Source of the DNA: Prosthecobacter sp.
Lineage (GTDB): Bacteria > Verrucomicrobiota > Verrucomicrobiia > Verrucomicrobiales > Verrucomicrobiaceae
NCBI GenBank assembly: GCA_017853885.1
Contig: JAFMIR010000007.1
Coordinates: forward strand, 62,001-126,000
DNA length: 64,000 nt
Direction: 5' to 3'
Part shown: positions 53,594-62,505 of the stretch, piece by piece
Position numbering within the stretch: the stretch's first letter is position 1
Layout: the number at the start of each line of letters is the position of its first letter
The notes under the pieces: generated by a model
Database searches by the model: none
Told to the model about the DNA's origin: nothing
Seen by the model: only the letters and a program-made list of their open reading frames with translations
Made by a program: the position numbers and the translations under genes

Positions 53594-54361
53594 GTGAAAG
53601 CAGCTTTCGACTTCTTGGAGCCTCAGGGCCTCGTCTTCGTCGGTCTTGGTGTCTTTGCGGTCATGTTTGTCAGGCAGCGTCAGAGGTTGTTGGCTGCTTT
53701 CGCTGTTTTTTTGTGGCTCATCACAGGTCTGGTGAGTTGCACCCCCTTTGCGAGTTGGCTCATTTTCAGGATCGAGCGGCCATGGAAGCCAGTTAAATTG
53801 GACTCTCTTGAGGTCTGCGATGCCGTCGTTTGCCTCGGTGGTGGTTTGGAGCCTTCCCGATTGGAACCCACAGGTCTTCGCACCAAGGGTGGCGCGGATC
53901 GCTTGTTTTGTGCATTGGAAATGACTCGTCAGGGCAAAGCCAAGGCTCTAGTGCTCGGCGGAGGGGGCTTTCGTTTTCATGACGAGCGTGGGTCCGAGGC
54001 CGAAGCTGGCATGGCTTGGATCAAGGCGTGGAAACTCACGGATGCGCCGCTACACAGCCTCGGCATTTGCAATGACACGCACGACGAGGCGCTCAAAACG
54101 GCGGCTCTGGCCACGCAGCAAGGCTGGAAGCGCATCGCTCTCGTCACCTCTGCTTATCATATGACGCGTTCGAAGTCCACGTTTGAGAAAGCAGGCCTCC
54201 GAGTCGTGCCGGTGCCGTGCAACTATGTGAGTCAGCAGATGCGTCAGGAGCAGTCTTACTGGTTCAAGACACCCGATGTGACGGGTTACGGCTATGCGGA
54301 AGCTTGGATGCACGAGGTCGTCGGTGAGTGGGTGTATCGCTGGCGGGGTTGGATCGAGTAG
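53594..54361 (+). CDS. YdcF/ElyC-type DUF218 membrane protein
   Basis: This 255-residue protein has two N-terminal membrane segments (about 12-28, 33-55) and the DUF218 domain with CDAVVCLGGGLEPSRL (about 78-93), ALVLGGGGF, ICNDTHDEALKTAA and VTSAYHMTRSKSTFEKAGL. ElyC-like members affect peptidoglycan and lipid-carrier metabolism in the cell envelope. The start is GTG (53594), two bases after the SMP-30 stop. Its C-terminal part includes the family end YGYAEAWMHEVVGEWVYR. Confidence 0.87.
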   Translation: MKAAFDFLEPQGLVFVGLGVFAVMFVRQRQRLLAAFAVFLWLITGLVSCTPFASWLIFRIERPWKPVKLDSLEVCDAVVCLGGGLEPSRLEPTGLRTKGGADRLFCALEMTRQGKAKALVLGGGGFRFHDERGSEAEAGMAWIKAWKLTDAPLHSLGICNDTHDEALKTAALATQQGWKRIALVTSAYHMTRSKSTFEKAGLRVVPVPCNYVSQQMRQEQSYWFKTPDVTGYGYAEAWMHEVVGEWVYRWRGWIE

Positions 54362-54408
54362 CAAAACGCGATGGCGAAGCCGCAGGAGGTTGTTATGATC
54401 CACTTGCT

Positions 54409-54951
54409 ATGCCCAACGACGACTCTCCCTCCACTTCGACCACTGCGGAAACACTTCTCTGGAGCGGTCACACCTCACAGTGGGCCCACTTGGGTTTCTA
54501 CTCTCTTTGCGTCATCCTCGCTGTTTTCATCGTGGTGTTTGCCACGTTGTTCGCCTTGCCCACCGCGGGCCTCACTTATTTGACGCTCATCATTCCTTTG
54601 ATCCTGTGGATGGTGCGATGGTGGGTGACGAAGTGCACAACTTATGAGCTCACGACCCAGCGTTTGCGCATTCGCAGCGGTGTGTTGAATCGTCGTCTGG
54701 ATGAGCTGGAGCTCTATCGGGTGAAGGATTATGCGATGGAGCAACCGCTGTTCTTGCGCCTTGTCGGGCTTGGGAATCTCACGATCATCACTTCTGATGC
54801 CACCAACCCTCAGGTGGTGATCCAGGCGATTCATGATGTTGAAAAAGTTCGTGAGAAGCTCCGCACTGCGGTGCAGAGCGAACGTGACCGCAAACGCGTC
54901 CGACAGCTGGATGTGGATAGCCATGACGAGCATGGAACGGCGCTGAACTGA
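54409..54951 (+). CDS. PH-domain (bPH2/YdbT-like) membrane protein
   Basis: This 180-residue protein has two hydrophobic spans (about 28-48, 53-70), then a bacterial PH-like domain with YELTTQRLRIRSGVLNRRLDELELYRVKDY, the hallmark block, and an acidic/basic tail. Such proteins are thought to act at the membrane; function is not known. The ATG at 54409 is chosen; the frame open to 54328 overlaps the YdcF gene. A terminator follows at 54967. Confidence 0.82.
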   Translation: MPNDDSPSTSTTAETLLWSGHTSQWAHLGFYSLCVILAVFIVVFATLFALPTAGLTYLTLIIPLILWMVRWWVTKCTTYELTTQRLRIRSGVLNRRLDELELYRVKDYAMEQPLFLRLVGLGNLTIITSDATNPQVVIQAIHDVEKVREKLRTAVQSERDRKRVRQLDVDSHDEHGTALN

Positions 54952-54966
54952 GCTTGGAATCAGTCC

Positions 54967-55008
54967 AAAAAATGGCCGAACCATGTGAGTGGCCCGGCCG
55001 TTTTTTTT
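54967..55008. terminator. Bidirectional terminator between convergent genes
   Basis: A6 (54967-54972), GGCCG (54974-54978), loop, CGGCC (54995-54999), G, then T8 (55001-55008) allows a hairpin with a T tail on both strands. It lies between the stops of the PH-domain gene and amt. Confidence 0.65.
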
Positions 55009-55017
55009 GAGCAAGGA

Positions 55018-56352
55018 TCAGGCGTTGTAGCCGCTCTCGCCGTGTTCGGCGAGGTCAAGCCCTTGATTTTCCTGCTCTGCATCGACGCGCAGGCCGATGG
55101 TGGCCCCTATGATTTTCAGCAGCACCACGCTCACCACTCCGGAGAGCACGATGGTGTAAAGAGATGCAAGCAGCTGAGTTGTGAGCTGGCTGGCCATCGT
55201 CATGCCATCGGCATATCCCAGCCCGCCAAACGTGGGAGAAGCAAAAATGGCCACAAGGATTGTACCGATGAAACCTCCCACACCATGCACGCCAAAGACA
55301 TCCAGCGAGTCGTCATACTTGAGCTTTTGCTTCACTTTGGCGCAGAAAAACCAACATACGAGGGCGCTGATGCTTCCAATGCAGATGGCTCCGATAGGAC
55401 CCACTTTGCCGGAGGCAGGTGTGATGGCTGCGAGACCGGCGATGGAGCCAGTGGCAATGCCTAGAGCGCTTGGCTTGCCAACCTTGATTTTCTCAATGAT
55501 AGACCAGACGACGCACGCTGCGCTCGCGGAGAGGTGGGTGACGACGACAGTCATTGCGGCGCTGCCGTTGGCAGCCACTTGGCTGCCTCCGTTGAAGCCA
55601 AACCAGCCCACCCAGAGCATGCCGGCCCCGGCAATGGTGAAAGGGAGGTTGTGTGGCATCATCTGTTGTTGTGGAAAGCCTTTGCGCGGGCCTACCATGA
55701 TGCAGGCCACGAGGGCAGCTACACCGGCTGTAATGTGCACGACAATGCCGCCAGCGAGGTCAATCACGTTTTTGAGGCCAAAGAACTCCATTTTGTGCCA
55801 CACACCCCAGCAGGTGGGAGCATACACTAGCAGGCTCCAAAGAGTGCTGAAGACCATGATGGCGCTGAACTTCATGCGCTCGGCAAAAGCGCCGATGAAA
55901 AGACCAGGTGTGATCAGGAAGAACATCATCTGGTAGGCAAACCAAAGGTGCTCCGGTATATTGGGATAAGCTGCGTAGGTGCTGGTGGGGGTCACTCCCT
56001 TAAGGAAGATCTTATCGAGGGTGCCGATACATCCGCCATCGCCTGTGAAGCTGAGTGAGTAACCGCAGACAAGCCATACGAGGCTCAGCACTGCCGTCAG
56101 GGCAAAACATTGCATGAAGATTGAAAGCACGTTCTTGGTGCGCACGAGGCCTGCGTAAAACAGTGCGAGGCCGGGGATCATCATGAAGAGCACGAGAGCG
56201 GTGGAGGTCAGCAGCCAGGCAGTGTCTCCGCTCTGGATGGTGGTGGTAGTTTCAGCGGCATGCAACGACGTGGAAGCATAGCAAAGCGCAGCACACGCTG
56301 TGTAATACAGCTTGTTGCCACGCCCGCGACGCGTAAGCGCAGGGTGGATCAT
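55018..56352 (-). CDS. amt: Ammonium transporter (Amt family)
   Basis: Amt conducts ammonium into the cell when nitrogen is scarce. The 444 residues have about 11 spans plus an N-terminal signal-like part (to about LHAAE). Family blocks: PGLALFYAGLVRTKNVLSI, GVWHKMEFFG, VHITAGVAALVACI, WVGWFGFNGGSQVAAN and FGVHGVGGFIGTI with the pore histidine pair, and AEHGESGYNA at the end. The ATG at 56350-56352 was chosen. No glnK (PII) gene is adjacent, which is unusual. Upstream is a candidate sigma-54 site. Confidence 0.95.
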   Translation of the reverse strand: MIHPALTRRGRGNKLYYTACAALCYASTSLHAAETTTTIQSGDTAWLLTSTALVLFMMIPGLALFYAGLVRTKNVLSIFMQCFALTAVLSLVWLVCGYSLSFTGDGGCIGTLDKIFLKGVTPTSTYAAYPNIPEHLWFAYQMMFFLITPGLFIGAFAERMKFSAIMVFSTLWSLLVYAPTCWGVWHKMEFFGLKNVIDLAGGIVVHITAGVAALVACIMVGPRKGFPQQQMMPHNLPFTIAGAGMLWVGWFGFNGGSQVAANGSAAMTVVVTHLSASAACVVWSIIEKIKVGKPSALGIATGSIAGLAAITPASGKVGPIGAICIGSISALVCWFFCAKVKQKLKYDDSLDVFGVHGVGGFIGTILVAIFASPTFGGLGYADGMTMASQLTTQLLASLYTIVLSGVVSVVLLKIIGATIGLRVDAEQENQGLDLAEHGESGYNA

Positions 56353-56382
56353 GGTTGGTTGAGGTGGTTGGCTGGTTGGTGC
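56353..56382 (-). repeat. CAACC-type repeats in the amt leader
   Basis: Directly before the amt ATG the minus strand reads a run of CAACC-like units (about four copies within 30 bases). It makes an A/C-rich, unstructured leader with no Shine-Dalgarno match. Confidence 0.4.
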
Positions 56383-56424
56383 CGTTTTGCAGAGGGTTGG
56401 TCGCAAAGATGGCAGATTCATGTA

Positions 56425-56440
56425 AGCAGTTATCATGCCG
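56425..56440 (-). promoter_or_regulatory. Candidate sigma-54 (RpoN) promoter for amt
   Basis: The minus strand has CGGCATGATAACTGCT at 56440-56425: GG and GC are exactly spaced as in the -24/-12 consensus (TGGCAC-N5-TTGC[AT]), with mismatches at the first and sixth bases of the -24 element. It would start transcription about 62 bases before the amt ATG, which fits a nitrogen-regulated gene. Confidence 0.35.
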
Positions 56441-56584
56441 AATTTGCGGGTATATGTTCTTCAGCTAAAGACGGTGATCGGCTGCAGCCTCGTTCCTTGC
56501 ATCGCCACCATGAGACTGTCCCGCCATACCGACTCAGACAGGGCTTTATCACAGCCCGCCTAAGCTCAGATCATCCCTGTGGTT

Positions 56585-56603
56585 GTCTCGCTTTGGACGA
56601 GAC
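56585..56603 (-). terminator. Possible hairpin terminator after the small hypothetical gene
   Basis: GTCTCG-N7-CGAGAC (56585-56603) forms a perfect 6-bp stem starting 6 bases after the leftward stop at 56610. It lacks a T run, so it may be a Rho-dependent pause or an mRNA 3' stabiliser. The rest of the 257-base gap 56353-56609 holds the amt leader and the sigma-54 site. Confidence 0.3.
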
Positions 56604-56609
56604 CGAACT

Positions 56610-56888
56610 CTAGTGCAGCACTGATGTCGCGATCTCATTCCACAGTTGGTCGATCGCTTTGGGTCCGTGCGAAGGCTTTTCGGCCTTCGAGAACCAATAA
56701 TCGGCATTCCATTGATCGCCCTCGATGACATGCAGAAGCGCGTGAATCCACGATCCCATCTGGGTGTGAATATCTTGGGCGATGTTGTGAGCGGAGTCCC
56801 AATCGCCGTTTTTGATCTGCCACAAGGCCTGTGCCTCGGGTGAGAGTTTCGACGGGTCTTTGAGGGCGATGAGTTCGGCGGGTGTCAT
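56610..56888 (-). CDS. Small conserved-looking hypothetical protein
   Basis: This 92-residue soluble protein begins MTPAELIALKDPSKLSPEAQ and is Trp/His-rich afterwards (GDWDSAHNIAQDIHTQMGSWIHALLHVIEGD). Its shape suggests an all-helical fold. Similar short proteins occur in Verrucomicrobia and Bacteroidetes as far as I recall, without known function. The start ATG is at 56886-56888; the gene is 74 bases downstream of the MFS gene and in the same direction. Confidence 0.65.
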   Translation of the reverse strand: MTPAELIALKDPSKLSPEAQALWQIKNGDWDSAHNIAQDIHTQMGSWIHALLHVIEGDQWNADYWFSKAEKPSHGPKAIDQLWNEIATSVLH

Positions 56889-56962
56889 GGTAGATAATGA
56901 CGCATGAATGACGAAGTTGTTTAGCCTTCGTCATTGGGGTTTCATCACTGCCGTGAAGCGGT

Positions 56963-58336
56963 TCAGTCTTCTGGCATCGGGCGGCCCTTGGTCTCGGGGA
57001 GGAAAGCAAGAGCGACGAGCCCCAGGAGGAAGATGGCGCTCATGTAGGTGCAGGCCGTGCGGAAGGCATCAAGCTTCGCTTCGGGCGTGGTAGCGCCGGC
57101 TTTCAGGGCGGCCTGCAAGCTGCCAAGAGTGAAAGGACCGCTGGCAGCCACAAAACGGCCAACGTTGTAGCAGAAGCTTGTGCCGGTGCTGCGCAGACTG
57201 GTGGGGAAGAGCTCAGGCAGATAGATGGCAAAACCGGCAAATAGGGCGAGCTGGCAAGCTCCCATCACAGCGCTCATCCAGATGTCCCCACGACCATTGA
57301 AGAACTGGAAGAAGCCAACCGTGGCGATCATGGCGGCGACGTAGGCGATGGCGAAGGCGGGCTTGCGGCCGCGGCCCTGCGCAATCTTCGTCATGAGCAG
57401 CATGCCAAAGAAGGCACCTAGATTTTGCACGATCGAGTTCACGCCGATCCAGTAGGTCTTCTCACCCGCGATCTTTTCCGGAGCCACGCCTTCGGCTTTC
57501 AGGGAGCGCTCCATCACATCTCCAACCAGTTCAGGGCTGAAGAATCCGATGCCCCACAGGCCAATCACACCCGCCACGCAGAGCACCATGCCGAGGAGGG
57601 CAGACTTTCTCCAGCGCACATCACCTAAGAGTGAAGAATAGGAGCCAAACTTCACTCCAGCCGCTTTGCCGGCCGCACGTGCTTTGACCCACTTCTCCGG
57701 TTCCTTGAGGCGGATCTGGATGAAGACACAAAGGAAAGCGGGGAGTGCTCCGACGAGGAACATATACTTCCATGCGGTCCCGGGCTCGATGACCTTGGAA
57801 GCCTCCAAGCTTCCCATATACATGCTTGTGATACCTGCTGCGATGTTTCCAACCGCCGAAAGCGCTTGCAAGGTGCCTAGTGCACCGGCTCGAGCTGTGT
57901 CAGGCAACGTATCCGCCACCAAAGCCACAGCGAGTCCAAACACTCCACCAACGCCAAGACCGGTCAGGAAACGATAGATCGCAAAGTCGATCCATCCCTT
58001 GGAAAAGGCTGAGAGGCCGGTGCAGACGGAGTAGATGAGCACGGTGAGCGTGAGGGTTTTGGCTCGACCGATGCGATCGCCTACCGAGCCAAAGATAAGC
58101 CCTCCGGTGGCCCAGCCAGCGACAAAGATGGAGGTCGCATAGCCGCCGTATTTGATAGCATCCATCTCCGGCGGCAGCAGCGCTTTCATGGCCGAATTAC
58201 GGGCCAGAAGGAAAAGTTGCTGGTCTAGGCAGTCAAACAACCACGCCAACGAGGCCACGATGAAAACGAACCAGTGGTAGCGGGTCATTTGTTTATACCA
58301 TGGGGCGGAGACGTCGGGAGTGGCGGAGGTGCTCAT
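56963..58336 (-). CDS. MFS transporter (sugar/acid:H+ symporter type)
   Basis: This protein of 457 residues has about 12 spans. The loop 2-3 signature is GSVGDRIGRAKTLTLTV and the family motif RFLTGLGVGGVFGLAVALVAD follows; the second half has the repeat of it (AQGRGRKPAFAIAYV) and YLPELFPTSLRSTGTSFCYNVGRF, the shape of aromatic-acid or sugar-acid transporters. Substrate is unknown. The ATG at 58334-58336 is preferred; a start at 58381 adds 15 residues. It is divergent from the PfkB-like gene. Confidence 0.85.
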   Translation of the reverse strand: MSTSATPDVSAPWYKQMTRYHWFVFIVASLAWLFDCLDQQLFLLARNSAMKALLPPEMDAIKYGGYATSIFVAGWATGGLIFGSVGDRIGRAKTLTLTVLIYSVCTGLSAFSKGWIDFAIYRFLTGLGVGGVFGLAVALVADTLPDTARAGALGTLQALSAVGNIAAGITSMYMGSLEASKVIEPGTAWKYMFLVGALPAFLCVFIQIRLKEPEKWVKARAAGKAAGVKFGSYSSLLGDVRWRKSALLGMVLCVAGVIGLWGIGFFSPELVGDVMERSLKAEGVAPEKIAGEKTYWIGVNSIVQNLGAFFGMLLMTKIAQGRGRKPAFAIAYVAAMIATVGFFQFFNGRGDIWMSAVMGACQLALFAGFAIYLPELFPTSLRSTGTSFCYNVGRFVAASGPFTLGSLQAALKAGATTPEAKLDAFRTACTYMSAIFLLGLVALAFLPETKGRPMPED

Positions 58337-58413
58337 GCGGGAAAGTGGCGCGATGTTGAATGACGGGGCAGGGGATGACAATCGCGAAAATCAGACGAAT
58401 CATGCGCCACAGG

Positions 58414-59214
58414 ATGGAATCTTCTTTCAAATTACTCGGCATTGGTGCGGAAACACACGACACCTTTTATGTGGTGCCGGAATTCAAAGCGGAGGAAGGT
58501 GTGATGCAGGCGCTGTCACGTGCGGAGGATCTCGGCGGGCCTGTGGCAACAGCGCTGGCGGTTTTGCGTGCCCACGGACATGCCTGTGAGTTGCTCGATG
58601 GCCCACCGGCTGAGGCGGTAATCCTTGTGCGGCAGCGGGATGGGGCACGACAGATCGTCTTCAGGCCTGCAGAAGCTTCGGAGCCAGTGTTTGAACCATC
58701 GATGTTGAACGGCGTGCGATTGCTGCATCTGAATGGCCGCCACGAAAAGGCCTGCCGGGCCGCCATAGCGCAGGCCCCACTTCAAAACGTGGAAATTTCC
58801 TTTGATGGCGGTGCGGGGCGCTATCGAGACTCAATCCGCGATCTTTTTGAGGCGAGCCATGTGCGCATTGTATCGCGTGATTTTGCTGAAAAGGCCTCAG
58901 GATCTTCTGACCTGAGTGAAATGGTGCACAGGCTCCTTCGTGGTCCTGCACGACTTTTGGTCATCACGGATGGCGTGCACGGCTGTCATGTTGGGACACC
59001 CGATGGTAATTTGTTTCATCAAGCCGCCTATGCGGCATCCCCTTTGGTGGACACAACAGGATGTGGGGATGTGTTTCACGGCGCTTTTCTGCATGGTTGG
59101 CTGTCCCAATGGCCGCTGGAACGCTGCGCAGAGCATGCGAGTCGTCTGGCGGCAAAAAATGCGGAAGGGCTGGGAGGCAGGCACGTTCTGAAATCTTCCA
59201 ACTTTGAACCTTGA
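58414..59214 (+). CDS. PfkB-type carbohydrate kinase, shortened
   Basis: This ribokinase-family protein has about 266 residues. Seen: LGIGAETHDTFYVVPEF at the start, EDLGGPVATALAVLRAHGHACELL, and the C-terminal signature DTTGCGDVFHGAFLHGWL with catalytic Asp. Between the first signature and the sugar-binding part the usual GDD-containing segment (about 35-40 residues) is missing, so the lid region is shortened. VILVRQRDGARQIVFRP remains. Substrate is unknown. Earlier ATGs at 58360, 58375 and 58402 exist; the chosen start matches family N-termini. Confidence 0.75.
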   Translation: MESSFKLLGIGAETHDTFYVVPEFKAEEGVMQALSRAEDLGGPVATALAVLRAHGHACELLDGPPAEAVILVRQRDGARQIVFRPAEASEPVFEPSMLNGVRLLHLNGRHEKACRAAIAQAPLQNVEISFDGGAGRYRDSIRDLFEASHVRIVSRDFAEKASGSSDLSEMVHRLLRGPARLLVITDGVHGCHVGTPDGNLFHQAAYAASPLVDTTGCGDVFHGAFLHGWLSQWPLERCAEHASRLAAKNAEGLGGRHVLKSSNFEP

Positions 59215-59243
59215 AGAGTCATCATGAAAAATTAACTAGGACC

Positions 59244-59981
59244 ATGCGCCGTCACGTCTCCTTATTGCTTCCCCTTTTTCTCGCGATCGGTTTGGTCGTG
59301 GCTGCCTGCACGACGCCTTACAATGGAAGTCGAATCAGGAATTGGGAAGCTCGTTACCAAGATAGCATGCTTGCACCGGTGACGCCGGACCAACTGCTGG
59401 CTGAGGCTCGTGTGAGGCTTGATCTCATTCCAGCGGGCAAGATGGGACGACGTTACTACCGCCCCATGGACGTGCGCTACATCACCATCCACAGCACGCA
59501 GAATTACACGGGTAACGCCTACAATCATGCCCTCGCTTTGAAGCGAGGAGCCCTTCGCGCCAACAAGCGACCTGGCGGCAACCGCATTGGATTCCTCACT
59601 TGGCACTTCACCGTGCAAGAAGATGTGGCCATTCAGCACCTGCCTTGCCGTGAGCAGGGCGAGCACGCGGATTTTGACGGACCTGGTAACAACTACAGCA
59701 TCGGCATCGAGATGTGCGAGCATCGCGGCAATGACATCGCGCTCACCATTGACCGCACGGCGCGCCTTGCCGCGTATCTGATGAGGGCTTACAATGTGCC
59801 GCTCAGTCATGTGAAGGCGCATTACCACTGGCCACGCAGGGGGTTGAGTGTGCCCAACAAGGACTGCCCCCACTTCCTCATGGACCGTGGTCGCCCTGGC
59901 CCCACTTGGCAGTGGTTCCTTGGCCGTGTTCAGCTTCATTACAACCGGATGCTGCCCGGTCCCGCTACCCCACTCGGGTGA
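59244..59981 (+). CDS. Lipoprotein N-acetylmuramoyl-L-alanine amidase (Amidase_2)
   Basis: This 245-residue enzyme cleaves the bond between MurNAc and L-Ala in peptidoglycan. The N-terminus is a lipoprotein signal ending VVAAC. The amidase fold follows with zinc ligands in YITIHSTQN (His), VKAHYHWPRRG (His) and KDCPHFLM (Cys); WHFTVQEDVAIQHLPCREQGEHA is the typical central block. It is likely anchored in the outer membrane facing the periplasm. The ATG at 59244 gives the signal. Confidence 0.9.
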   Translation: MRRHVSLLLPLFLAIGLVVAACTTPYNGSRIRNWEARYQDSMLAPVTPDQLLAEARVRLDLIPAGKMGRRYYRPMDVRYITIHSTQNYTGNAYNHALALKRGALRANKRPGGNRIGFLTWHFTVQEDVAIQHLPCREQGEHADFDGPGNNYSIGIEMCEHRGNDIALTIDRTARLAAYLMRAYNVPLSHVKAHYHWPRRGLSVPNKDCPHFLMDRGRPGPTWQWFLGRVQLHYNRMLPGPATPLG

Positions 59982-59989
59982 TCTCCACC

Positions 59990-60928
59990 ATGCGCCCCCT
60001 TCTATTTGCGCTTCACTTGTTTGGCTTAGCCGTGTTCGCGGATGGCCAAGAAACGATCATTCCTTCTCAAAGCGAGGTGGTGGCTAGACTGGCGGACACG
60101 CGCATCAAAGAAAGCTCCGGCTTGGCGCGCAGTTCGAGGCATGAAGGCATCTTTTGGACGATGAATGATTCCGGTGGTGAGCCTTGCGTCTTTGCCATCG
60201 ATCTGAAGGGGCGCACCCGAGCCAAAGTGCGAGTGGCGGACGCCGTCAATTTTGACTGGGAGGATATCGCTAGCGGTCTCGACGAGAACAACCAGCCAGT
60301 GCTTTATGTGGGAGACATCGGAGATAATTTTCACGTAAGGCCGACTGTGCAGATTTATCGTATTCCGGAGCCGAAGATCGCGGCGGAAGGTGTCATCGTT
60401 GCGGAAACCGTCAGTGCGGCCTCGGTGCATTGGCATGTGACCTATCCCGGTGGACCCAAAAACGCCGAAGCTTTGCTTGTGCATCCTAAGACGCGCCGCA
60501 TCCATGTCCTGACGAAGTCGGCTGACGGGCGCTCCGGACTCTATGCCTTTCCGGAAGGGCGTGATGTTCTTGGCTTAGCGGATACGGGTTCGGAGAATCA
60601 CAAGAAGCCTGTCTTGCTCGAAAAGCTGGCAGATCTGACTTTCTCCGGGCATCAGCGGACGGGGAAACGTCCTTCGGACGACCTTCAATGCACAGGAGCG
60701 GCTTTTTCGCCAGATGGCACGCACATGGTGGCATCAACCTACAGCAGCCTGTACGAGTGGCCGTTGCTTGGAGGCAAATCGATGGCCGAAGCGCTGGCCT
60801 TACGCCCGCTGCGGCTGGTGCCAGATCTGCTGCGCCAACTGGAAGCCGTGACTTACGATGCCGATGGAAGCACACTCTGGCTCACGAGTGAGCATCTGCC
60901 CACGCCACTGGTGCGTGTGAAGCGTTGA
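59990..60928 (+). CDS. Secreted beta-propeller-like hypothetical protein
   Basis: This 312-residue protein has a signal peptide (MRPLLFALHLFGLAVFADG) and strand-rich repeats with FDWEDIASGLDENNQPVLYVGDIGDN and GAAFSPDGTHMVASTYSSLYEW, features of propeller proteins of the SdiA-regulated/'integral' type without a clear active site. The start ATG is at 59990, 8 bases after the amidase stop, so both are probably co-transcribed. Function is unknown; a role in binding or sensing is possible. Confidence 0.65.
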   Translation: MRPLLFALHLFGLAVFADGQETIIPSQSEVVARLADTRIKESSGLARSSRHEGIFWTMNDSGGEPCVFAIDLKGRTRAKVRVADAVNFDWEDIASGLDENNQPVLYVGDIGDNFHVRPTVQIYRIPEPKIAAEGVIVAETVSAASVHWHVTYPGGPKNAEALLVHPKTRRIHVLTKSADGRSGLYAFPEGRDVLGLADTGSENHKKPVLLEKLADLTFSGHQRTGKRPSDDLQCTGAAFSPDGTHMVASTYSSLYEWPLLGGKSMAEALALRPLRLVPDLLRQLEAVTYDADGSTLWLTSEHLPTPLVRVKR

Positions 60929-60990
60929 AGCGGGTTCTTGTGCCTTGGGTTGACTGGCATGCGCCGTGCTGCATCCTACCGTTCCCCCAC

Positions 60991-62505
60991 ATGAAATTTG
61001 CCCACCTGATTGGATTGATGATGCTGCCACTCGTGACCGTCATGGCACAAGTAAAGCTCGAAGATGTGAAGGATCACGCGAGTCTTGAAAAAGTGGCCGC
61101 CCAGCTCGCAGCTCAGCCGTATGTGGCACCTTCGCAAAAGCTCGATCCTTTTTTCGAAGGACTGAAATACGATGGCCATCGGGACATTCGTTTCCAGCCG
61201 TCCAAGGCACTCTTCAGTGACATCGGAGATGTGTATCGCCTGGAGTTTTTTCATCCTGGCTGGATGTTCAAGAAGCCAGTGCGCTTCTTTACGATGCGTG
61301 AAGGTGCCACTCGCGCGGTGCCGTTCGACCGCAGCTTGTTTGACTATGGCAAGCTCATCGTTCCACCCAATGTGGTGAATCCGGAAGGTTACGCTGGCTT
61401 CCGTGTGTTGGCGCCGGAAGCCCTGCAGAAGCGCCGCATGGAGTTTCTGGTTTTCATGGGGGCCAGTTATTTTCGCGCGGTGACGACGGAGCTTGGCTAT
61501 GGCATCTCTGCCCGCGGTGTGGCGGTGAATACGATTGGTGGAGAGCCGGAGGAGTTCCCGGATTTTACCCACTTCTGGTTTGAGGCTCCAAAGCCGGGGG
61601 CTGCCTCGATCAAGCTGCTGGCACTTTTAAATGGGCCCAGCATCACCGGAGCTTATGAATTCGAGTCCACACCGGGGCGAACAACTCTGATGAAGATCAA
61701 AGCCACGCTCCACTTGCGCAAGCCGGTGAAAATGCTCGGCGTCGCCCCTTTCTCGAGCATGTTCTGGTTTGGTGAGAACTCGCACCCGAAGCCCTACGAT
61801 TTTCGGCCGGAGGTGCATGACTCCGATGGTCTTCAGGTCGAGATCGAGGGTGGCCCGACGATCTGGCGTCCGCTCGATGTGAGTCGTGACATGCGTCTGA
61901 GTCTTTTCGAGACGGACAAGCTCAAAGGATTCGGACTCGCGGAACGTGACAGAGACTTCAACCACTTTCAGGATCTTGAGGCGAACTACCACCGTCGTCC
62001 TGCAGTTTGGGTGGAGCCGGTGAGTGGCTTTGGTGCGGGTGCGGTGACGCTGGTGGAGCTCTCCACCGGTGAGGAAACGTGGGACAACATTGTGGCGATG
62101 TGGAGCCCCAAACATCTACCGAGCACACCTGCGGAGCCTCTCCGTTTGGCCTACAATCTCCATTGGTTAGACCAGCATGAGCCCGGCAAGCTCTGCCAGG
62201 TGCTCAGCACACGTCGTGGCTTTGTGATGGACTCAGATGATCACCTGTATGTCATCGATTTCTCCGCAGGGAAGCAGGCGTCTCCCGCCAAAGCCGAATG
62301 GCTGCCGGACATCGATCTTCATATCAGCTCAGGCGACGCCAAGATCCTCGACAAGCGTGTGATGCGAAATGCCGAGACTGGTGGTTGGCGTGCGTTTTTT
62401 AAGCTCGATGTGCCGGAGAAGACCCACCTTCTTGAGATGACAAGCGAACTCAAAGACGGTGAGAAAGTCATCTCGGAGCGTTGGATGTATCAGTGGCGTC
62501 GCTGA
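60991..62505 (+). CDS. opgG: Glucan biosynthesis protein G/D (MdoG family)
   Basis: This periplasmic protein of 504 residues is of the OpgG/OpgD type that shapes osmoregulated periplasmic glucans. It has a signal peptide (MKFAHLIGLMMLPLVTVMA). Family blocks include YDGHRDIRFQPSKALF, FHPGWMFKKPV, FLVFMGASYFRAV, ELGYGISARGVAVNT and EANYHRRPAVWVEPV. The glucosyltransferase opgH, usually adjacent, is not in the window. Its last 38 bases overlap the convergent ROK gene. Confidence 0.93.
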   Translation: MKFAHLIGLMMLPLVTVMAQVKLEDVKDHASLEKVAAQLAAQPYVAPSQKLDPFFEGLKYDGHRDIRFQPSKALFSDIGDVYRLEFFHPGWMFKKPVRFFTMREGATRAVPFDRSLFDYGKLIVPPNVVNPEGYAGFRVLAPEALQKRRMEFLVFMGASYFRAVTTELGYGISARGVAVNTIGGEPEEFPDFTHFWFEAPKPGAASIKLLALLNGPSITGAYEFESTPGRTTLMKIKATLHLRKPVKMLGVAPFSSMFWFGENSHPKPYDFRPEVHDSDGLQVEIEGGPTIWRPLDVSRDMRLSLFETDKLKGFGLAERDRDFNHFQDLEANYHRRPAVWVEPVSGFGAGAVTLVELSTGEETWDNIVAMWSPKHLPSTPAEPLRLAYNLHWLDQHEPGKLCQVLSTRRGFVMDSDDHLYVIDFSAGKQASPAKAEWLPDIDLHISSGDAKILDKRVMRNAETGGWRAFFKLDVPEKTHLLEMTSELKDGEKVISERWMYQWRR

